Part shown: in pieces, positions 16,557 through 26,796 of the stretch | Layout of the letters: each line of letters opens with the position of its first letter | Numbering within the stretch: the stretch's first letter is position 1 | Position numbers and translations under genes: made by a program | The notes under the pieces: model-generated | Databases searched by the model: none | Seen by the model: only the letters and a program-made list of their open reading frames with translations | What the model was told of the DNA's origin: nothing | DNA from: Rhizobium sp. N324 | Lineage (GTDB): Bacteria > Pseudomonadota > Alphaproteobacteria > Rhizobiales > Rhizobiaceae | DNA length: 64,000 bases | Assembly (NCBI RefSeq): GCF_001664485.1 | Contig: NZ_CP013630.1 | Coordinates: 685,001-749,000 of the forward strand | Direction of reading: 5' to 3'

Positions 16557-16918
16557 AGAAAAAAGTTCTTACCGTGGATGATTCCCGCACCATCCGAAAC
16601 ATGCTTCTCGTGACGCTCAACAATGCCGGCTTCGAGACGATCCAGGCGGAAGACGGCGTCGAGGGTCTGGAAGTTCTCGAAGAGTCCAATCCTGACGTCA
16701 TCGTGACCGACATCAACATGCCGCGCCTCGACGGTTTCGGCTTTATCGAAGGTGTCCGCCGCAACGAGAAATATCGGGCGATCCCGATCCTGGTCCTGAC
16801 CACCGAAAGCGACGCGGAAAAGAAGAACCGCGCCCGCCAGGCCGGCGCCACCGGCTGGATCGTCAAGCCTTTCGACCCGGCCAAGCTGATCGATGCCATT
16901 GAGCGTGTAACCGCTTAA
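16553..16918 (+). CDS. cheY1: Chemotaxis response regulator CheY1 (phosphate sink)
   Basis: A 121-residue receiver domain: D9/D10 in VLTVDDS, phospho-acceptor D53 in VIVTDINMP, T83/T84 and K105 in IVKPFDP. In rhizobia CheY1 is the regulator that drains phosphate from CheY2 back through CheA rather than acting on the motor. The gene overlaps cheS by 4 bases (ATGA-type junction) and cheA starts 17 bases later, consistent with one operon. Confidence 0.93.
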   Translation: MKKKVLTVDDSRTIRNMLLVTLNNAGFETIQAEDGVEGLEVLEESNPDVIVTDINMPRLDGFGFIEGVRRNEKYRAIPILVLTTESDAEKKNRARQAGATGWIVKPFDPAKLIDAIERVTA

Positions 16919-16934
16919 ACCAGGATTTTCTCCT

Positions 16935-19238
16935 ATGGATATGAACGAAATCAAAGAGATCTTTTTCCAGGAGTGCGAGGAACAGCTCGCCGAGCTGGAA
17001 TCCGGTCTTTTGAAAATGAATGATGGCGATCGCGATCCGGAAACCGTCAATGCGGTGTTCCGTGCCGTGCACTCGATCAAGGGTGGCGCCGGCGCCTTCG
17101 GCCTTGATGATCTGGTCGCCTTCGCCCATGTTTTCGAGACCACTCTCGATTGCGTTCGATCCAACAAGCTTGAGCCGACCCAGGACGTCCTGAAGGTGAT
17201 GCTGAAGTCGGCCGACGTGCTCGCCGACCTGACCAATGCTGCGCGCGACGGCGGCAGCGTCGATGAAAGCCGCAGCCGCGGCCTGGTCAAGGAACTCGAG
17301 GCTTTGGCCAACGGCGAACTGCCGTCTCCCTCGGCATTGGCCGAGGCGCCGGCGCCGAAGGCCGCCGCAAAGCCTGTAGCCAAGGCCGCCCCGGCCGCTG
17401 CCGCACCCGCCCCCAAGCCGACCGACGACAGCGGCTTCCAGCCGGTGCCCTTTTCCTTCGACGATTTTGGCGGCGAGAGCGATGCGGGCTCGGCCATGCC
17501 GGCCTATGAAGTCATCTTCAAGCCGCGCTACGAACTCTATTCCAAGGGCAATGACGCCACGCTGTTGCTGCGCGATCTCTCGCGCCTCGGCGAAATGACC
17601 ATCTATTGCAACAGCGATGCTCTGCCGGGCCTCGATGAACTCGATCCGGAAGGCGCGTATTTCTTCTGGAACGTCACGATCAAGACGGACAAGGGCGAGG
17701 ACGCCATTCGCACCGTCTTCGAATTCGCCGAATGGGACTGCGAACTGACGGTGAAGCCGGTCGAGGACGCACGGGCTGAGGCGACCAGCAACGACGAACT
17801 GCCGATGGTGCCGGTTCCCTTCGATCTGTCGATCCTGGATGAAGCCGGCGCAGCCGAAGACGTTTCCGGCGCTGCTGCCGCCGATACGGCAGCCGCCGTT
17901 GCCGCTGCCGAGACTGCCTCCAATGTCACGCAGATGGCTGCAGCCGCCGCCCGCGTCGAGAAGAAGGAATCGGCAGCCGCCGCAGCGGCCGCTGCCAGTG
18001 CCGCCGCCGCCCAGAACAATGCCGCCGGCGCCGGCCAGACGATCCGCGTCGATCTCGACCGTGTCGACCGCCTCATCAACCTCGTCGGCGAACTGGTCAT
18101 CAACCAGGCGATGCTGTCGCAGAGCGTCATCGAGAATGACACGACCGGCACCTCCTCGATCAATATGGGCCTCGAGGAGCTGCAGCAGCTCACCCGCGAG
18201 ATCCAGGACTCGGTCATGGCGATCCGCGCGCAGCCGGTGAAGCCCGTCTTCCAGCGCATGTCGCGTATCGTCCGCGAAATCGCCGACATGACCGGTAAGT
18301 CGATCCGCCTGATCACCGAAGGTGAGAACACCGAAGTCGACAAGACGGTTATCGACAAGCTGGCCGAGCCGCTGACCCACATGATCCGCAATGCCGTCGA
18401 CCATGGCATCGAAACGCCGGAAAAGCGCGCCGCCGCCGGCAAGAATACCGAAGGCACGGTCCGCCTGACTGCCAAGCATCGTTCGGGACGCATCCTGATC
18501 GAGCTCGCCGACGACGGCGCCGGCATCAACCGTGAGAAGGTCCGCCAGAAGGCGATCGACAACGACCTCATCCCGGCCGATTCCAATCTGTCGGACGAGG
18601 AAATCGACAACCTGATCTTCCTGCCGGGCTTCTCCACCGCCGACAAGATCTCCGACATTTCCGGCCGCGGCGTCGGCATGGACGTCGTCAAGCGTTCGAT
18701 CCAGGCGCTCGGCGGCCGCATCAACATCACGTCGAAGCCGGGCCACGGCTCGGTCTTCACCATGAGCCTGCCGCTGACGCTCGCCGTCCTCGACGGCATG
18801 GTGGTCACCGTCGCCGGCCAGACGCTGGTCGTGCCGCTGACGGCGATCGTCGAAACCCTGCAGCCGGAAGCCTCCGCGATCCACTCCTTCGGTGCGAACC
18901 ACCGGCTGATCTCGATTCGCAACTCGTTCTGCCCGCTGGTCGATGTCGGCCGCATCCTGAACTTCCGTGCGACCCAGGCCAATCCGGTCGAGGGCGTGGC
19001 GCTTCTGGTGGAATCCGAAGGCGGCGGCCAGCGCGCCCTGATGGTAGACGCCATCCAGGGCCAGCGCCAGGTGGTCATCAAGAGCCTGGAAGCCAACTAC
19101 ACCCATGTGCCGGGCATTGCCGCCGCCACCATTCTCGGTGACGGACGCGTCGCTCTCATTCTCGATGTCGACGCGGTTGTCGGCGCCTCGCGCGGCCAGT
19201 CGCTCAAAGCAGAAATGTCGTTAGCAGCGGTAGGGTAA
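16935..19238 (+). CDS. cheA: Chemotaxis histidine kinase CheA
   Basis: A 767-residue kinase. P1 phosphotransfer domain with H46 in [11 protein letters not shown]; alanine/proline-rich linker (about 130-165); regulator-binding P2-like region (about 180-285); a second alanine-rich linker with a run of alanines near 310-365; dimerisation domain P3 from about 368; HATPase P4 with [24 protein letters not shown] and GRGVGMDVV; CheW-like P5 from about 620. It passes phosphate to CheY1, CheY2 and CheB and is bound by CheS. The long alanine-rich linkers are typical of rhizobial CheA. cheW follows 4 bases after the stop codon. Confidence 0.97.
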   Translation: MDMNEIKEIFFQECEEQLAELESGLLKMNDGDRDPETVNAVFRAVHSIKGGAGAFGLDDLVAFAHVFETTLDCVRSNKLEPTQDVLKVMLKSADVLADLTNAARDGGSVDESRSRGLVKELEALANGELPSPSALAEAPAPKAAAKPVAKAAPAAAAPAPKPTDDSGFQPVPFSFDDFGGESDAGSAMPAYEVIFKPRYELYSKGNDATLLLRDLSRLGEMTIYCNSDALPGLDELDPEGAYFFWNVTIKTDKGEDAIRTVFEFAEWDCELTVKPVEDARAEATSNDELPMVPVPFDLSILDEAGAAEDVSGAAAADTAAAVAAAETASNVTQMAAAAARVEKKESAAAAAAAASAAAAQNNAAGAGQTIRVDLDRVDRLINLVGELVINQAMLSQSVIENDTTGTSSINMGLEELQQLTREIQDSVMAIRAQPVKPVFQRMSRIVREIADMTGKSIRLITEGENTEVDKTVIDKLAEPLTHMIRNAVDHGIETPEKRAAAGKNTEGTVRLTAKHRSGRILIELADDGAGINREKVRQKAIDNDLIPADSNLSDEEIDNLIFLPGFSTADKISDISGRGVGMDVVKRSIQALGGRINITSKPGHGSVFTMSLPLTLAVLDGMVVTVAGQTLVVPLTAIVETLQPEASAIHSFGANHRLISIRNSFCPLVDVGRILNFRATQANPVEGVALLVESEGGGQRALMVDAIQGQRQVVIKSLEANYTHVPGIAAATILGDGRVALILDVDAVVGASRGQSLKAEMSLAAVG

Positions 19239-19242
19239 GGGA

Positions 19243-19710
19243 ATGTCGTACGCCGTGAAAAATCTGAACGAGGGGGATCGCGAGCTGATCGCGTTCCGCA
19301 TCGGGGATCAGGAATTTTGCGTGAACATCATGTCGGTTCGCGAGATCCGGGGCTGGACCCCGGCGACCGCGATGCCGCACTCACCTGGCTATATGCTCGG
19401 CGTCATCAACCTGCGCGGCGCGGTGCTGCCGATCATCGACCTTGCCGCCCGGCTCGGCATGAAGCCGGCCGATCCGACCGCCCGTCATGTCATCATCGTC
19501 GCCCAGGTGCGGCGCAAGGTCGTCGGCCTGCTGGTCGACGCCGTGTCCGATATCCTGACGGTGACCGACGAAACCATCCAGCCGCCGCCCGAGATCTCCT
19601 CCGAGCTCGAGCGTCAATTTGCCCGCGGCATTCTCGCCATCGAGAAGCGCATGATCTGCCTGATCGAACTCGAATCCCTCTTTCCCGAGACCGAAAGCGA
19701 AGCCGCATGA
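19243..19710 (+). CDS. cheW: Chemotaxis coupling protein CheW
   Basis: A 155-residue CheW-fold protein linking receptors to CheA. Motifs: [18 protein letters not shown], the [18 protein letters not shown] core, and [15 protein letters not shown]. The stop codon overlaps the cheR start as ATGA at 19707-19710, so translation is coupled. A short C-terminal acidic tail (FPETESEAA) follows the fold. Confidence 0.96.
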   Translation: MSYAVKNLNEGDRELIAFRIGDQEFCVNIMSVREIRGWTPATAMPHSPGYMLGVINLRGAVLPIIDLAARLGMKPADPTARHVIIVAQVRRKVVGLLVDAVSDILTVTDETIQPPPEISSELERQFARGILAIEKRMICLIELESLFPETESEAA

Positions 19711-20615
19711 ACGCAATGGGCGCAAAAGATCAGAGGCAGGGAGCCGACGAGGTTCTGGCAAGCGGAGAATATCCGCTGACGCGCCGCGATCTCACCGAGA
19801 TCGCCGCGATGATCTATTCGGATGCCGGCATCTTCCTCAACGAGACGAAGGCCTCGCTGGTCTATTCGCGCCTGTCGAAGCATATCCGCAATCTCGGCCT
19901 GTCCGGCTTCCGGGAATATTGCGAGCTTGTCGCTTCGCCGGCCGGTGCTGCGCCGCGCCGCGAGATGCTGTCGCATCTGACGACCAATTTTACCCGCTTC
20001 TTTCGCGAAAACCATCATTTCGACCACCTGCGCGACCATGTCCTGCCGGAGCTTCTGCAGCGGGCGAAATCGGGCGGCAGGGTGCGCATCTGGTCGGCCG
20101 CCTCCTCCGACGGGCAGGAGCCTTATTCGATCGCGCTCACCGTGCTGTCGCTGATGCCGAATGTCGCCGATTACGACTTCAAGATCCTGGCAACCGACAT
20201 CGACCCGAAGATCCTGGCGATCGCCCGGGCCGGCGCCTATGACGAAAATGCGCTCGAAACCGTTTCGCCCGCCATGCGCAAGCAATGGTTCAGCGAAGTC
20301 GAGGTGCAGGGCCGCAGGAAGTTCCAGGTCGACGACCGCGTCAAGCGGCTGATCACCTACAACGAGCTGAACCTGATGGCGCAATGGCCGTTCAAGGGCA
20401 AGTTCGACGTCATCTTCTGCCGCAACGTCGTCATCTATTTCGACGAGCCGACGCAGATGAAGATCTGGCAGCGTTTCGCAGGCCTGCTGCCGGAGGGCGG
20501 TCATCTCTATATCGGCCATTCCGAGCGTGTGTCCGGCGAGGCGAAACACGTCTTCGACAATATCGGCATCACCACCTATCGCTACACCGCCAAAGGTCAC
20601 GGGAGGAAGGCATGA
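19707..20615 (+). CDS. cheR: Chemoreceptor methyltransferase CheR
   Basis: A 302-residue S-adenosylmethionine-dependent glutamate methyltransferase. The N-terminal helical domain contains [14 protein letters not shown]; the SAM-binding region has [18 protein letters not shown] (the usual family form is SAxxxxGxEPYS); the C-terminal part has [14 protein letters not shown]. It methylates receptors for adaptation, opposed by CheB. The ATG overlaps the cheW stop by 4 bases, and the gene end overlaps cheB by 4 bases. Confidence 0.96.
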   Translation: MNAMGAKDQRQGADEVLASGEYPLTRRDLTEIAAMIYSDAGIFLNETKASLVYSRLSKHIRNLGLSGFREYCELVASPAGAAPRREMLSHLTTNFTRFFRENHHFDHLRDHVLPELLQRAKSGGRVRIWSAASSDGQEPYSIALTVLSLMPNVADYDFKILATDIDPKILAIARAGAYDENALETVSPAMRKQWFSEVEVQGRRKFQVDDRVKRLITYNELNLMAQWPFKGKFDVIFCRNVVIYFDEPTQMKIWQRFAGLLPEGGHLYIGHSERVSGEAKHVFDNIGITTYRYTAKGHGRKA

Positions 20616-21652
20616 GCGCTCCGGCAAGGGTTCTCGTCGTTGACGACTCCCCGACGATGCGGGGGCTGATCACCGCCGTTCTGAGTTCCGATCCCGAGGT
20701 CAACGTCATCGGCCAGGCCGGCGATGCGCTGGAAGCGCGCGAGGCGATCAAGCGGCTGAACCCCGACGTCGTGACGCTCGACATCGAGATGCCGAACATG
20801 AACGGCCTCGATTTCCTCGAAAAGATCATGACGCTGCGTCCGATGCCTGTGATCATGGTATCGACAATGACCCATCGCGGCGCCGAGGCGTCGTTGGCCG
20901 CGCTCGAGATCGGCGCGTTCGACTGCGTCGGCAAGCCGGCGCCGGGCGAACCTCGGCCCTTCGGCGACCTCGCCGAGAAGGTCAAGGCTGCCGCGCGCAC
21001 GCAGCGCCAGTTTTCCCAGCCGGTTGCTGCTCCAACGCCGCCCTCCGTCGCCGATTTCCGCGTCGGTCGCAAGATCGTCGCCATCGGCTCGTCCACAGGC
21101 GGCGTCGAGGCGCTGATCACCGTGCTGCAGAAGTTTCCGGCCAATTGCCCGCCGACCGTCATCACCCAGCATATGCCGCCGACCTTCACCAAGAGCTTCG
21201 CCGAACGCCTGAACCGTCTCTGTGCGCCGGTGGTGCAGGAAGCGACGGACGGCGCGCGTCTCGAAATCGGCAAGATCTATCTGGCGCCGGGCGGCGAGCG
21301 TCATCTCCAGGTCAGCAACGCCTCGGCGCCCTGCTGCCGCCTCGTCGACCGGGCGCCGGTCAACGGCCACCGCCCATCGGTCGACGTGCTGTTCGATTCG
21401 GTCGCCGAGCTGGCGGGCCGCAACGCCGTCGGCGTGATCTTGACCGGAATGGGCCGCGATGGCGCCGCCGGATTGTTGAAAATGCGCCACGCCGGCGCCA
21501 GAACACTCGGCCAGAACGAAAAAACCTGTGTCGTTTACGGAATGCCAAGGGTTGCTCATGAACTTGGCGCCGTTGAGCAGCAGTTGCCCCTGTCTGCCAT
21601 CGGTGAGGAAATATTGAAAATGACAGCCGCCCGAAAGGAAGGGACCGAATAA
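20612..21652 (+). CDS. cheB: Chemoreceptor methylesterase/deamidase CheB
   Basis: A 346-residue protein with an N-terminal receiver (D11/D12 in VVDDSP, phospho-acceptor D57 in [12 protein letters not shown]) and a C-terminal methylesterase domain: catalytic serine in [10 protein letters not shown], histidine in ITQHMPPTF, and aspartate in [10 protein letters not shown]. CheA-dependent phosphorylation activates demethylation of receptors. GGGAGGAAGG directly before ATG 20612 is a strong ribosome-binding site. cheY2 starts immediately after the stop codon. Confidence 0.96.
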   Translation: MSAPARVLVVDDSPTMRGLITAVLSSDPEVNVIGQAGDALEAREAIKRLNPDVVTLDIEMPNMNGLDFLEKIMTLRPMPVIMVSTMTHRGAEASLAALEIGAFDCVGKPAPGEPRPFGDLAEKVKAAARTQRQFSQPVAAPTPPSVADFRVGRKIVAIGSSTGGVEALITVLQKFPANCPPTVITQHMPPTFTKSFAERLNRLCAPVVQEATDGARLEIGKIYLAPGGERHLQVSNASAPCCRLVDRAPVNGHRPSVDVLFDSVAELAGRNAVGVILTGMGRDGAAGLLKMRHAGARTLGQNEKTCVVYGMPRVAHELGAVEQQLPLSAIGEEILKMTAARKEGTE

Positions 21653-22042
21653 ATGTCGATCGCGGAGAAAATCAAAGTTCTGATCGTCGATGATCAGGTA
21701 ACGAGCCGGTTGCTGCTCAGCGACGCGCTGACCCAGCTCGGATTCAAGCAGATCACGTCCGCAGGCGACGGCGAACAGGGCATGAAGATCATGGCCGAGC
21801 AGCCGCACCACCTGGTGATCTCGGACTTCAACATGCCGAAGATGGATGGCATCGGCTTCCTTCAGGCCGTGCGCACCAACCCGAACACCAAGAAGGCGGC
21901 CTTCATCATCCTCACCGCCCAGGGCGACCGCGCATTGGTGCAGAAAGCAGCCCAACTCGGCGCCAACAACGTGCTCGCCAAGCCGTTCACGATCGAGAAG
22001 ATGAAAGCGGCCATCGAAGCCGTGTTTGGAGCCCTGAAATGA
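21653..22042 (+). CDS. cheY2: Chemotaxis response regulator CheY2 (motor regulator)
   Basis: A 129-residue receiver: D13/D14 in IVDDQ, phospho-acceptor D58 in [13 protein letters not shown]88 and K110 in VLAKPFT. In rhizobia CheY2 is the main motor-binding regulator, which slows rather than reverses the unidirectional motor, while CheY1 acts as the sink. It starts directly after cheB and ends overlapping cheD by 4 bases. Confidence 0.95.
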   Translation: MSIAEKIKVLIVDDQVTSRLLLSDALTQLGFKQITSAGDGEQGMKIMAEQPHHLVISDFNMPKMDGIGFLQAVRTNPNTKKAAFIILTAQGDRALVQKAAQLGANNVLAKPFTIEKMKAAIEAVFGALK

Positions 22043-22593
22043 TCACTGAGGGGGCAGCCCGCCGCGTGCACATCATTCAGGGCGAGTACAAGGTTCTGAA
22101 CGATCCGAATGCGGTCCTCTCGACCATTCTCGGTTCCTGCGTGGCTGCGTGCCTCAGAGACCCTGTCGCCGGCATCGGCGGCATGAACCACTTCTTGCTG
22201 CCCGGTTCGGCGACGTCGCCGACCTCAGGCGGCGATGCCACGCGTTACGGCGTGCATCTGATGGAACTGCTGATCAACGGTCTCCTGAAGCAGGGCGCCC
22301 GGCGCGACCGGCTGGAGGCCAAGATCTTCGGCGGCGCGAAGACGATCTCGACATTCTCCAATGTCGGTGAGCAGAACGCGGCCTTCGCCATGCAGTTCCT
22401 CAGGGATGAAGGCATTCCGGTGGTCGGCTCCTCCACAGGCGGCGACCACGGACGCAAGCTTGAATTTTGGCCGGTCTCCGGTCGTGCCCGGCAATATCCG
22501 CTGACCGGCGCCGAAACGCAGAGAACCGTCGCTCTCGAGCAACGCCCCGCCGCTCCGCCGAAGCCCGTCGAAACCAGTATCGAATTTTTTTGA
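22039..22593 (+). CDS. cheD: Chemoreceptor glutamine deamidase CheD
   Basis: A 184-residue CheD: catalytic C34 in [11 protein letters not shown]51 in [12 protein letters not shown] and the following [15 protein letters not shown] region. It deamidates receptor glutamines before methylation. The C-terminus extends past the core and ends in SIEFF. The next gene product, CheT, also ends in an acidic-FF peptide (DFDFF). The ATG overlaps the cheY2 stop codon. Confidence 0.94.
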   Translation: MITEGAARRVHIIQGEYKVLNDPNAVLSTILGSCVAACLRDPVAGIGGMNHFLLPGSATSPTSGGDATRYGVHLMELLINGLLKQGARRDRLEAKIFGGAKTISTFSNVGEQNAAFAMQFLRDEGIPVVGSSTGGDHGRKLEFWPVSGRARQYPLTGAETQRTVALEQRPAAPPKPVETSIEFF

Positions 22594-22609
22594 TGGCGAG
22601 GATTTTCAT

Positions 22610-22999
22610 ATGACATTTAACCCGGTGATGGAGCCGCCTGCGCCTGTTGAAGCGTTGAGCGACATCCTGATGCGCATCGTTTCGGAACTGCACGATGTCG
22701 CCTATCTCATCGAGCGCATCGAGCCGCAGCTTCTCGATCTCGGCGGCGCTGAAATCCTCAATTCGCCGGATGCCATGAAGGTCATGCAGGGCATTGATCT
22801 CGCCGTGCAGAAATCGCGCGGCCTCGCCGAGTTCATCGACACCATCACCGGCGAAATCCCGCACGGCTGGGCAGTCGACGTCGCGACCGCGCTCAGCCTC
22901 GTCAAGCTGGCGGAAATGCAGAAGGCGCTGGGCGGCGCCACACGCCACGGCCATTCCCAGCCCCTGAGCAAGGCAGCCGGCGACTTCGATTTCTTCTGA
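22610..22999 (+). CDS. cheT: Chemotaxis protein CheT
   Basis: A 129-residue protein, predicted largely helical, last gene of the rhizobial che operon. Residues 63-67 (DLAVQ) fit the DxxxQ signature of CheZ-type phosphatases, within a helix MKVMQGIDLAVQKSRGLAEF. The C-terminus is DFDFF after a flexible histidine/glycine segment, recalling the arrangement of CheZ (four-helix body plus CheY-binding tail), although overall length and sequence differ. A role in signal termination or adaptation is likely; the exact partner cannot be read from the sequence. Confidence 0.88.
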   Translation: MTFNPVMEPPAPVEALSDILMRIVSELHDVAYLIERIEPQLLDLGGAEILNSPDAMKVMQGIDLAVQKSRGLAEFIDTITGEIPHGWAVDVATALSLVKLAEMQKALGGATRHGHSQPLSKAAGDFDFF

Positions 23000-23005
23000 C
23001 CCTCC

Positions 23006-23024
23006 AGGGGCGGCGCCCCCTTTA
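23006..23024 (+). terminator. Weak hairpin after cheT
   Basis: A GC-rich hairpin (AGGGG-CGGCG-CCCCCT) followed by only TTTA lies 7 bases after the cheT stop. It may end part of the che transcript before fliF, but the T-run is poor. Confidence 0.3.
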
Positions 23025-23109
23025 CGAAACGCTCGCGCAAGTTTCGCCGATTATTCGTCAGATGAGGCAATAAGCCTGCTTTGTCTTTGACGAATCGTGC
23101 GAGAACAGA

Positions 23110-24801
23110 ATGAATCTGTTAAATCAATTAGTTCAGATCTTTAAGAACTTCGGCTCGCTTGGCCGAACACGCCTGATGATTCTCGGAGGCGTTGGTGCCG
23201 TCTCCATCGCAATCGTCCTTGCGGCCGCCCTTTTCGTCAACAAACCGGCACAGGAAACGCTCTACGTCGGCCTGGATTCGCCCGATCTCAACCAGATCAG
23301 CATGGCGCTCGCCGAAGCCAACATCAATTTTCAGGTCGGCACGGACGGTTCCAGCATCAGTGTCCCCGCGGGGATGACGGGCAAGGCCCGCCTGATGCTT
23401 GCCGAGCGCGGCCTGCCGAACAGCGCCAATGCCGGTTACGAACTCTTCGACAATGTCGGCTCGCTCGGCCTGACCTCCTTCATGCAGGAAGTGACGCGGG
23501 TTCGCGCGCTGGAAGGCGAAATCGCCCGCACCATCCAGTCGATCTCGGGTATCACGGCCGCGCGCGTACATATCGTCATGCCGGAGGTCGGAAACTTCCG
23601 CAAGCAGGAGCAGAAGCCGACCGCTTCCGTCATGATTCGCGCGAGTGCGGCCACCGGACGAAGTGCTGCGACTTCGATCCGCCATCTCGTCGCCTCGGCC
23701 GTGCCGGGGCTTGACGTCGATGACGTGACGATCCTCGATTCCGCCGGTCAGCTGCTCGCCTCCGGCGACGAAGCCAGCAACAGCTCGCTGAACCGCTCGC
23801 TCAACATCGTCCAGAATGTCCAGCAGGAAGTCGAATCCAACGTCGACAAGGCGCTCGCACCCTTCCTCGGCATGGACAACTTTCGCTCCAGCGTCACCGC
23901 CGACCTCAATACCGACGCCCAGCAGATCCAGGAAACGACCTACGATCCCGAATCTAAGGTCGAACGCTCGGTCCGCTCGACCAAGGAAGCCCAGCAGTCG
24001 CAGCAGAAGCAGTCCGACAGCGCGACGACGGTCGAGCAGAACATTCCGCAGGCGGCCCCCGAGGCCGGTGGTTCGGCGGGGCCTGAATCGCAGGACAAGT
24101 CCGACAAGCGCGAAGAGCAGACCAACTACGAAATCAACAGCCGGACGACGGCGACGACCCGCAACAGCTACAAGGTCGAGAAGCTTTCGATCGCCGTGGT
24201 GGTCAACAAGGGCCGCATCGCCAAGATGGTCGGCGAGCCTGCCGATCAGGCCAAGATCGATGCCTATCTTGCCGAAATGAAGACGATCGTCGCTTCGGCG
24301 GCCGGCATCGACGCCAAGCGCGGCGACGTCGTCACCGTCACGGCCATGGACTTCCTCGAGAACCAACTGCTCGAAGACGCCACCGGCGGTGTCCGCGTCA
24401 TGGACATGCTGAGCCGCAACCTTGCCGGCATCATCAACTCGCTCGCCTTCGTCGCCGTCGCCTTCGTGGTGGTCTGGATGGGCCTGCGGCCTCTGGTGCG
24501 CAGCGTCAGCGGCAATGGCAGTTCGTCGGTTCTCGGCGACGCCACGCCGGAGGCGGCCGGCCTCGAGCTACCGGACTTTGCGCCGGCAGCCGGCGTCCCC
24601 GGAGGTGCCCTCATGGACGGCTTCGGATCCGACTTCGGCTTCGACAGCACCGAGGATCTGCTCAGCCTCGGCGACGACGACGGGAACTTCAACCGCCGCG
24701 TCAAGGAAGGCCCGGAACGCAAGCTCTCCCGCATGGTCGAGATCAACGAGGAACGCGCCGCGAAAATCCTCCGGAAATGGGCGATCGACGAGGCAGCGTA
24801 A
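23110..24801 (+). CDS. fliF: Flagellar MS-ring protein FliF
   Basis: A 563-residue inner-membrane ring protein, the base on which motor and export gate assemble. First membrane helix at about 20-45 (LMILGGVGAVSIAIVLAAALF), two ring-building motif domains in the periplasmic part (LMLAERGLPNSANAGYELFD near 96-116), a low-complexity Q/E/S-rich stretch (about 285-340), a second membrane helix near 438-460, and a cytoplasmic FliG-binding tail. The gene lies 110 bases after cheT. A terminator follows at 24805-24829. Confidence 0.97.
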   Translation: MNLLNQLVQIFKNFGSLGRTRLMILGGVGAVSIAIVLAAALFVNKPAQETLYVGLDSPDLNQISMALAEANINFQVGTDGSSISVPAGMTGKARLMLAERGLPNSANAGYELFDNVGSLGLTSFMQEVTRVRALEGEIARTIQSISGITAARVHIVMPEVGNFRKQEQKPTASVMIRASAATGRSAATSIRHLVASAVPGLDVDDVTILDSAGQLLASGDEASNSSLNRSLNIVQNVQQEVESNVDKALAPFLGMDNFRSSVTADLNTDAQQIQETTYDPESKVERSVRSTKEAQQSQQKQSDSATTVEQNIPQAAPEAGGSAGPESQDKSDKREEQTNYEINSRTTATTRNSYKVEKLSIAVVVNKGRIAKMVGEPADQAKIDAYLAEMKTIVASAAGIDAKRGDVVTVTAMDFLENQLLEDATGGVRVMDMLSRNLAGIINSLAFVAVAFVVVWMGLRPLVRSVSGNGSSSVLGDATPEAAGLELPDFAPAAGVPGGALMDGFGSDFGFDSTEDLLSLGDDDGNFNRRVKEGPERKLSRMVEINEERAAKILRKWAIDEAA

Positions 24802-24804
24802 GAC

Positions 24805-24829
24805 AAAAGGTCGGGCAACCGGCCTTTTT
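24805..24829 (+). terminator. Rho-independent terminator after fliF
   Basis: GGTCGG-GCAA-CCGGCC stem (one G-T pair) with AAAA before and TTTTT after, 4 bases beyond the fliF stop codon. It separates the che-fliF unit from visN. Confidence 0.85.
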
Positions 24830-25145
24830 CATATTGGTGCCCCGCGTCATTTCCTCCAACAGGATAGATGTCGGCTCCCGGACTCGCGTAAAACGCGAAT
24901 GAAGTTGCGATGCAGCCAGAATCACCGTAGCCTTCCCAATAGCTTGAGGGCTGGAAATGATCGTCGAATCAGTGCATGGGCGGCAGCGTAAGTAAATCCC
25001 TAGAAGTCGGAGATGGTGATTTGCATCGGCTGGCTTACCCTTGGGTGATTCGAAATGGGATTCGAGCGGGACTTGAATTGAATCCCTTGCAGAAAAATTG
25101 CTGTTGCACCGAGTTTGATCGTTTCTCAGCCGCAGGACATTGCCA
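24830..25145. promoter_or_regulatory. visN upstream region
   Basis: About 315 bases with no convincing gene. It should carry the visNR promoter and control sites. Two inverted repeats are visible: TCGCGT-AAA-ACGCGA at 24884-24898, and GGGATTC (25057-25063) against GAATCCC (25080-25086). AGGA 8 bases before ATG 25146 is the ribosome-binding site. Confidence 0.45.
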
Positions 25146-25892
25146 ATGGATATGGATGTAATTCAGGCGAGCAAAGGCGAGAGGCAAATGGCGAATTTCG
25201 CGAGCGCGGTAGTGCCGGATTTGTTGCCGCGTGATCAACTGCTCCAGCGCCTGCACGGCGTCGCCAACACTGGCAGGTTGCAATCCGGTCTGCGCGCACT
25301 GACGGAGTATGTCGGCGCTTCGCACTACCTTCTGGCGCGCTGCGATCTCATCCAGGAAAGCGGTCTCGATTTCATTGTTTCGTCGGATTGGCCTTTCGAC
25401 CTGGTGAGGGATATCGCCAATGACCTGGTTCGCGGCTATGCCCGTTCGACGGAGCTGGAAAAATGCATGCAGGTGTTCCAGCCGAATTTTGCTCTTATGC
25501 CTGACAATGCCGACGTGCCGGACGGCGCCAGCCGCCAGTATTGTTCTGTCACCTTCAATGTCGGCCGGTCGCGGCTGGCCCTGATGTTCCTGTTCGGCGA
25601 GGGGTTCATCCTGTCGCCGGAGCGTCTGCGGGATGTGGGCCTGCTTGCAGGTTATGTCGCGAGTTTCCTGCGCTGCGGCGGGACGAAGGTCGATCGCGAT
25701 TTCGATTTGACCGACCGCGAGCTGGAATGCCTGTTCTGGATCGCCGAGGGCAAGACCAGCGACGAGATCGCGATGATCCTCGGCATCTCCCGCAATACCA
25801 TCAACAATTACATTACCAGCGTGATGCGCAAGACGGCGACAAAGACCCGGTCCGAGGCCATTGCCTTCGCCGTCCGCAATAATCTCGTATAG
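25146..25892 (+). CDS. visN: LuxR-type motility regulator VisN
   Basis: A 248-residue protein with an N-terminal ligand-type domain (about 25-175) and a C-terminal LuxR helix-turn-helix (about 186-248; FDLTDRELECLFWIAEGKTS, GISRNTINNYI). Its position between fliF and visR identifies it as VisN, which with VisR forms the top-level activator of rhizobial flagellar and chemotaxis genes, acting through rem. ATG 25146 follows AGGA; an in-frame ATG two codons later is possible. visR starts 9 bases downstream, so the subunits are co-expressed. Confidence 0.92.
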   Translation: MDMDVIQASKGERQMANFASAVVPDLLPRDQLLQRLHGVANTGRLQSGLRALTEYVGASHYLLARCDLIQESGLDFIVSSDWPFDLVRDIANDLVRGYARSTELEKCMQVFQPNFALMPDNADVPDGASRQYCSVTFNVGRSRLALMFLFGEGFILSPERLRDVGLLAGYVASFLRCGGTKVDRDFDLTDRELECLFWIAEGKTSDEIAMILGISRNTINNYITSVMRKTATKTRSEAIAFAVRNNLV

Positions 25893-25901
25893 GGGGAATC
25901 C

Positions 25902-26648
25902 ATGGCGCATCCATCAGCCAGAACGATGAGCAGCGCCGATCAGCTGCGCATGGTGCGTGTGAACAGGATTTCCAGCCGGTCCGATCTTTTTCCGCGGCTG
26001 ATTGCGATGCAGAAGCTCGCCGATGCTCAAGGCTTCGCGATCTTCCGCGTCAGCGGCGCAGGCCTTCCGGCAAAACAGCGCCTTGTCTGCGAGCTCGAGA
26101 ATTGGGGGTCTTCCAATGCCGGTTTCGGCAAGGCCTTCACCGACGCCTACGGCGATATCCTTCTCGACCACATCGAAAAGTCGTTGCTGCCGCTCTCATG
26201 GGCCGGCGGATACGACCGTGCCGCACCCGGTCCTGCCGACTTCGCGCCGTTCATTACGCGGCTGCAGGACGGTATCGTGCCTTTTTCCGGCCTTGCCTTC
26301 CCGGTGCGGCTCGGCGCAGTCGGCAACGGTTTCATCGTTTTCACCGGCGATGAGCTCGATCCGTCGAGCGATACGATCGTCGAGCTGCACGGTCGCTGCT
26401 GTCATATCATGATGGATCTGCTCTCGCTCGACGAACGCCGCACGGCGGCCGCCGAAGCGCTCAGCGAACGCGAGATCGCCTGTCTCCAGCTTGCCGGCGA
26501 CGGCCGCATCAGCGAAGAGATTGCCGACAAGCTCGGCCTCTCCGTGCACACCGTGAACGCCTATCTCGGCTCGGCGACCATCAAGCTCGATTCCGTCAAC
26601 CGTATCCAGGCGATCGCCAAGGCGATCCGGCTCGGCTATATCAGCTGA
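25902..26648 (+). CDS. visR: LuxR-type motility regulator VisR
   Basis: A 248-residue partner of VisN with the same plan: N-terminal domain (about 20-175) and C-terminal helix-turn-helix (about 187-248; LSEREIACLQLAGDGR, LSVHTVNAYLGSA). A GGGGGA motif precedes the ATG. The last codons and the stop lie inside the first unit of a short tandem repeat (26638-26739), so the C-terminal residues (YIS) are repeat-encoded. Confidence 0.92.
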   Translation: MAHPSARTMSSADQLRMVRVNRISSRSDLFPRLIAMQKLADAQGFAIFRVSGAGLPAKQRLVCELENWGSSNAGFGKAFTDAYGDILLDHIEKSLLPLSWAGGYDRAAPGPADFAPFITRLQDGIVPFSGLAFPVRLGAVGNGFIVFTGDELDPSSDTIVELHGRCCHIMMDLLSLDERRTAAAEALSEREIACLQLAGDGRISEEIADKLGLSVHTVNAYLGSATIKLDSVNRIQAIAKAIRLGYIS

Positions 26649-26739
26649 GCCTACTCAGCCATATCAGCTGAGCTCTGCTCTGCTATTTCAGCTGAGCCCA
26701 CTCGGCCATTTCAGTTGAGCCCCGCTGAGCTCAGCTGAA
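26638..26739 (+). repeat. Tandem repeat of about 23 bases overlapping the visR stop
   Basis: Four degenerate copies at 26638, 26661, 26685 and 26708, each built on AT(A/T)TCAG(C/T)TGAGC followed by a variable C/T-rich half. Each copy contains the palindrome CAGCTG or a close variant. The visR TGA is in the first copy. No further similar copies were noticed in the window. Confidence 0.7.
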
Positions 26740-26796
26740 GCGGATGGATCTGCTCTCGAAAGACCGGATGAAAGCTCTTATGTCCTGATGAGAGTG

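Noticed and set aside
16863..19106. A 747-codon open frame antisense to cheA
   Set aside because: It mirrors the codon periodicity of cheA, is full of low-complexity G/R/D stretches and has no recognisable domain. High-G+C genes routinely give such shadows.
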